DNA from: Hyphochytrium catenoides | Lineage: Eukaryota; Sar; Hyphochytriomycetes; Hyphochytriales; Hyphochytriaceae | Length of the DNA: 10,000 nt | Reading direction: 5' to 3' | NCBI GenBank assembly: GCA_900088475.1 | Contig: FLMG01000730.1 | Location: forward strand, 3,135 to 13,134 | Shown here: positions 7,808-10,000 of the stretch, in pieces | How positions within the stretch are numbered: the stretch's first letter is position 1 | Layout of the letters: every line of letters begins with the position of its first letter | Program-made: the position numbers and the translations under genes | The notes under the pieces: generated by a model | The model's input: the letters and a program-made list of their open reading frames with translations, nothing else | Told to the model about the DNA's origin: nothing | The model's database searches: none

Positions 7808-9936
7808 ATGGGAAACGCAGAGAGCAGTCCCGGCGTGTACCCTGACCCTGCGCGGTATCCAAAGCTGATAGGGGAAGAAGAGACAGCAGAACCTTCTCCT
7901 CTCTCTTCTTCTTTCTCCTTCAGCAGCTGGTTTTCTTTCCTGGGCCTTGCAGGGGACACGGCCAGCCCTTACTCAGAGTTTGCCCGGCTGCCTGAGGACA
8001 GGGAGATGGTGAAGCTACTGATCCTACAGAAGAAGCTGTACACTCGGCTTATAGAGAAAGAGGAGGTGAAAGGCTCTCTCCCTCTCCCTCCCTCTCTCTC
8101 CCTCTTTCTCTCTCTCCTTTTCCCTCCTTTTGCTTGTTCTATGGCTGCTCTCTTTACGTGTTCCCTTCCTTCACACTCCCTATCTGTCTGTCTCGGATAT
8201 TTTGTCTTCCTACCGTTATAGCTCCCCTTCTCAGTCTCTTTCTCTCTTTCTCTGTCTCTTTCTCTGCCCCTGGGTCTTTTTTCAGACGAGAGCAAGTCTA
8301 GGCAAGCTGGCTCTCTCTTTTCCTTCTCCCTATTTCTCTCTGAGTTTCTTTGTCTTTCTTGGTCTTCTTTGGGATCTCTAACAGCTGTCTCTCCTCTTTA
8401 CACTTTCCCTTCTGGGGCTCCCTCAGCATGTGGCGCTGTTACGGCGGCTTTGGAACAGCCTGACTAACAGTTCTAAGGTAACCGCAGCTGTCTTTGCTTA
8501 TCAGTCCTTCGTCACACTTTTGTCTTGTTGTTCCAATCTCTCTCTCTCTCTCTGTCTCTCTCTATTCTCTCTTTTTGTCGCGTTCTCTCTTCTGACTTTT
8601 GTCCCTACCCCACCCCACCCTCTCCCCCTCTCCCTCCCTCTCTGTCTTTTTGTTTGTCTGTCTCTGTATCTCTGTTTCTCTCTCTCTACTCTTTCTCTCT
8701 TTTCTCTCTCTCTCTCTCTGTCTGTGTCTGTGTCTGTTCCTCCCCCTTCACCCTACTCCATCCTCACATCTATATCGTCTTCTTCCTCACAATATGTGCC
8801 TCACATTCTGCAATGCTTTCTTTTTTGGTATGTTCCGCAACTAACGTAGAGACTGTGACCTTCTTTCGTTTCTCAGCCGTTCCAGCGCTTTAGTCCTCTT
8901 TGGGAGGAGCTCGGCTTCAGCTCTTCCAATCCAGGTCCCGAGCTTCGGGGCGGTGGACAGGTAAATAGGAGGAGAAGTGAAGGAAAGATGTTTCTTGTGG
9001 TCCCTCCTTTGATGGCTTTGTATCGGCAGGCTGTAGGGTCTACAGTCTCTTACGTACTCTCTCTCTCTCTCTCTCTTTCGATCTTCTCTCTTCCCCGTTC
9101 TCTCTCTCTATCTCTCTCTCTCTCTTCTTCCCTTGTTCTTCGTCTCAATCATTATGTCTCCTCTCACGCCTCAAGCTGGGACTAGAATGCTTGGTTTACT
9201 TCTCTGAGCGCTATCCCGCGGAAGCACGGATGATGATCCGGCCTCAGCACTATCCCTGGGCCCTCATGGCAGTGAAGATCACCAATGCCATTGCCCAGGT
9301 CTTCCACCTCAGAAATCCCGAGGGCAGAAGAGGTACAAGGCGTTCTCTCTCTCTGTCTCGGTCTCGCTCGGTCTCGCTCTCTGTCTCTCTCGCTTTGTCT
9401 CTCTCTCTCTCTGTCTCTCTCTCTCACTGCTCTGCTATTACAGACAAGAATCGGTTGCCAGAGTTCTCTTCCGCTCTCTCTCTCTTATTTCTCCCCCTCT
9501 GCTGTCTCTCGCCTTTTGTTCTTCAACCTTTGTCTCCATCTTCTTTTTTGTCTCTCTCCGTCTCTTCTGGCCCCTTCTCTCACTGTCTCTCTCTTCTATC
9601 TCTTTCTCTCTCTCTCTGCTCTCGGACACACCCACACCCACACGGACACCTCTATACTTCTGCAGCAGCGATATATCATCCCTTTCTTAAGCTGAGGCCA
9701 CATTCTTTCTGCCCTTGCTTCTTTCTCCTTTCTCTTCTCTTAGCAATACCTGCTGCAAGCTTCTCCCCTAACGTTAGCTCTCTGTGTCCGTCGTCCTTGT
9801 CACTTCAGGACCCTTCCCCTGCACAAAGACTGTATACTGGCACGTTTTAGAAGATGAACTCGACTTCTTCAATCTCTTCTGCTTCTCTCTCTTCGTGATC
9901 GATGATATTTATATTGAGGCTTGCAGAAAGTCTAAG
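7808..9936 (+). CDS. ELMO-domain protein (ELMOD/CED-12 family), 5' five exons, partial
   Basis: ELMO-domain proteins are GTPase-activating proteins for Arl/Arf GTPases (ELMOD type) or DOCK partners in Rac activation (ELMO type). Exons 7808-8065, 8427-8477, 8877-8960, 9176-9332 and 9809-9936 are joined by GT-AG introns with agreeing phases and give 226 codons. The last exon ends at a donor (AAG|GTAACT), so the gene continues past the right edge. Start ATG 7808 has A at -3 and G at +4. The product begins M-G-N-A-E-S, a fit to the N-myristoylation pattern G-x3-S. Residues 29-45 are Ser/Phe-rich. The ELMO signature runs W112-E-E-L-G-F117, then P122-G-P-E-L-R127-G-G-G, then LGLECLVYF (132-140), with the GAP-type Arg at 127. 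It ends so far in YWHVLEDELDFFNLFCF and a helix to residue 226. Introns (361, 399, 215, 476 nt) are CT-rich in sense. ELMOD versus ELMO cannot be decided without the 3' part; the short N-terminus favours ELMOD-like. Confidence 0.93.
8077..8426. repeat. CT-rich ELMO intron 1
   Basis: Most of intron 1 (8066-8426) is interrupted CT/CCCT/TTTCT sequence on the sense strand. A CTAAC branch-site-like element lies at 8378-8382, about 44 nt before the acceptor CCCTCAG. Confidence 0.75.
8537..8750. repeat. CT/TG-rich ELMO intron 2
   Basis: Interrupted CT runs mixed with C-rich (CCCCACCCC-type) and TGTCTG elements in the sense strand of intron 2 (8478-8876). A CTAAC element lies at 8841-8845, about 31 nt before the acceptor TTCTCAG. 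Confidence 0.75.
9057..9124. repeat. (CT)n tract in ELMO intron 3
   Basis: Perfect CT run at 9057-9076 followed by imperfect CT repeats, in the sense strand of the 215-nt intron 3 (8961-9175). Confidence 0.9.
9341..9646. repeat. CT-rich tract plus CACACC repeat in ELMO intron 4
   Basis: The first 300 nt of intron 4 (9333-9808) are imperfect CT/CTCGGT repeats on the sense strand, ending in an ACACACCC-type repeat at about 9627-9646. A CTAAC element at 9768-9772 lies 36 nt before the acceptor. Confidence 0.85.
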
Positions 9937-10000
9937 GTAACTCTTTTTCTTGGTACATTTTCATGTTTACTGTCTCTCCATGGAACCTTCCGCCGCTTTG
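9937..10000 (+). other. Start of ELMO intron 5, cut by the window edge
   Basis: Begins GTAACT directly after an in-frame AAG codon and becomes T-rich. No coding continuation is visible in the 64 nt available. Confidence 0.7.

Noticed and set aside
1-10000. tRNA, rRNA, CRISPR array or transposon ends
   Set aside because: No tRNA T-loop motif, rRNA core, spaced direct repeats or terminal inverted repeats were found; the repeats present are dinucleotide tracts.

Overview
The window comes from an intron-rich eukaryote, most likely a free-living or parasitic protist. Two genes can be rebuilt exon by exon from GT-AG introns with matching phases: a 12-exon MAP kinase kinase on the minus strand and the 5' part of an ELMO-domain gene on the plus strand. 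The introns are full of (CT)n/(GA)n simple sequence, and this low-complexity DNA produces most of the apparent open reading frames (Arg-Glu and Ser-Leu repeats). I cannot name the species from sequence alone. Intron-dense protists with CT-rich introns are the right kind of match.

Layout: (1) 1-888, a minus-strand first exon encoding a disordered nuclear-type protein with two KEN boxes, a full CDK consensus site and basic and acidic patches; it probably continues beyond the left edge. (2) 889-2035, a spacer between this gene and the 3' end of the kinase gene, holding a cluster of E2F-type TTTCGCGC sites and long CT/GA tracts. (3) 2036-6277, the complete MAPKK gene (356 aa predicted), all catalytic landmarks present, with an N-terminal MAPK-docking (D) motif. 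(4) 6278-7807, a divergent intergenic region with several short open stretches, an AT-rich island carrying seven TTGAC pentamers in 168 bp, and a GA-rich block flanked by good but contradictory splice signals. (5) 7808 to the right edge, the ELMO gene: potential N-myristoylation start, five exons, still incomplete at 9936.

The MAPKK and ELMO genes are head to head. Both belong to signalling pathways (MAPK cascade; Arf/Arl or Rac small GTPase regulation), but nothing in the sequence shows that they act together. No rRNA, tRNA, CRISPR array or mobile element was recognised.
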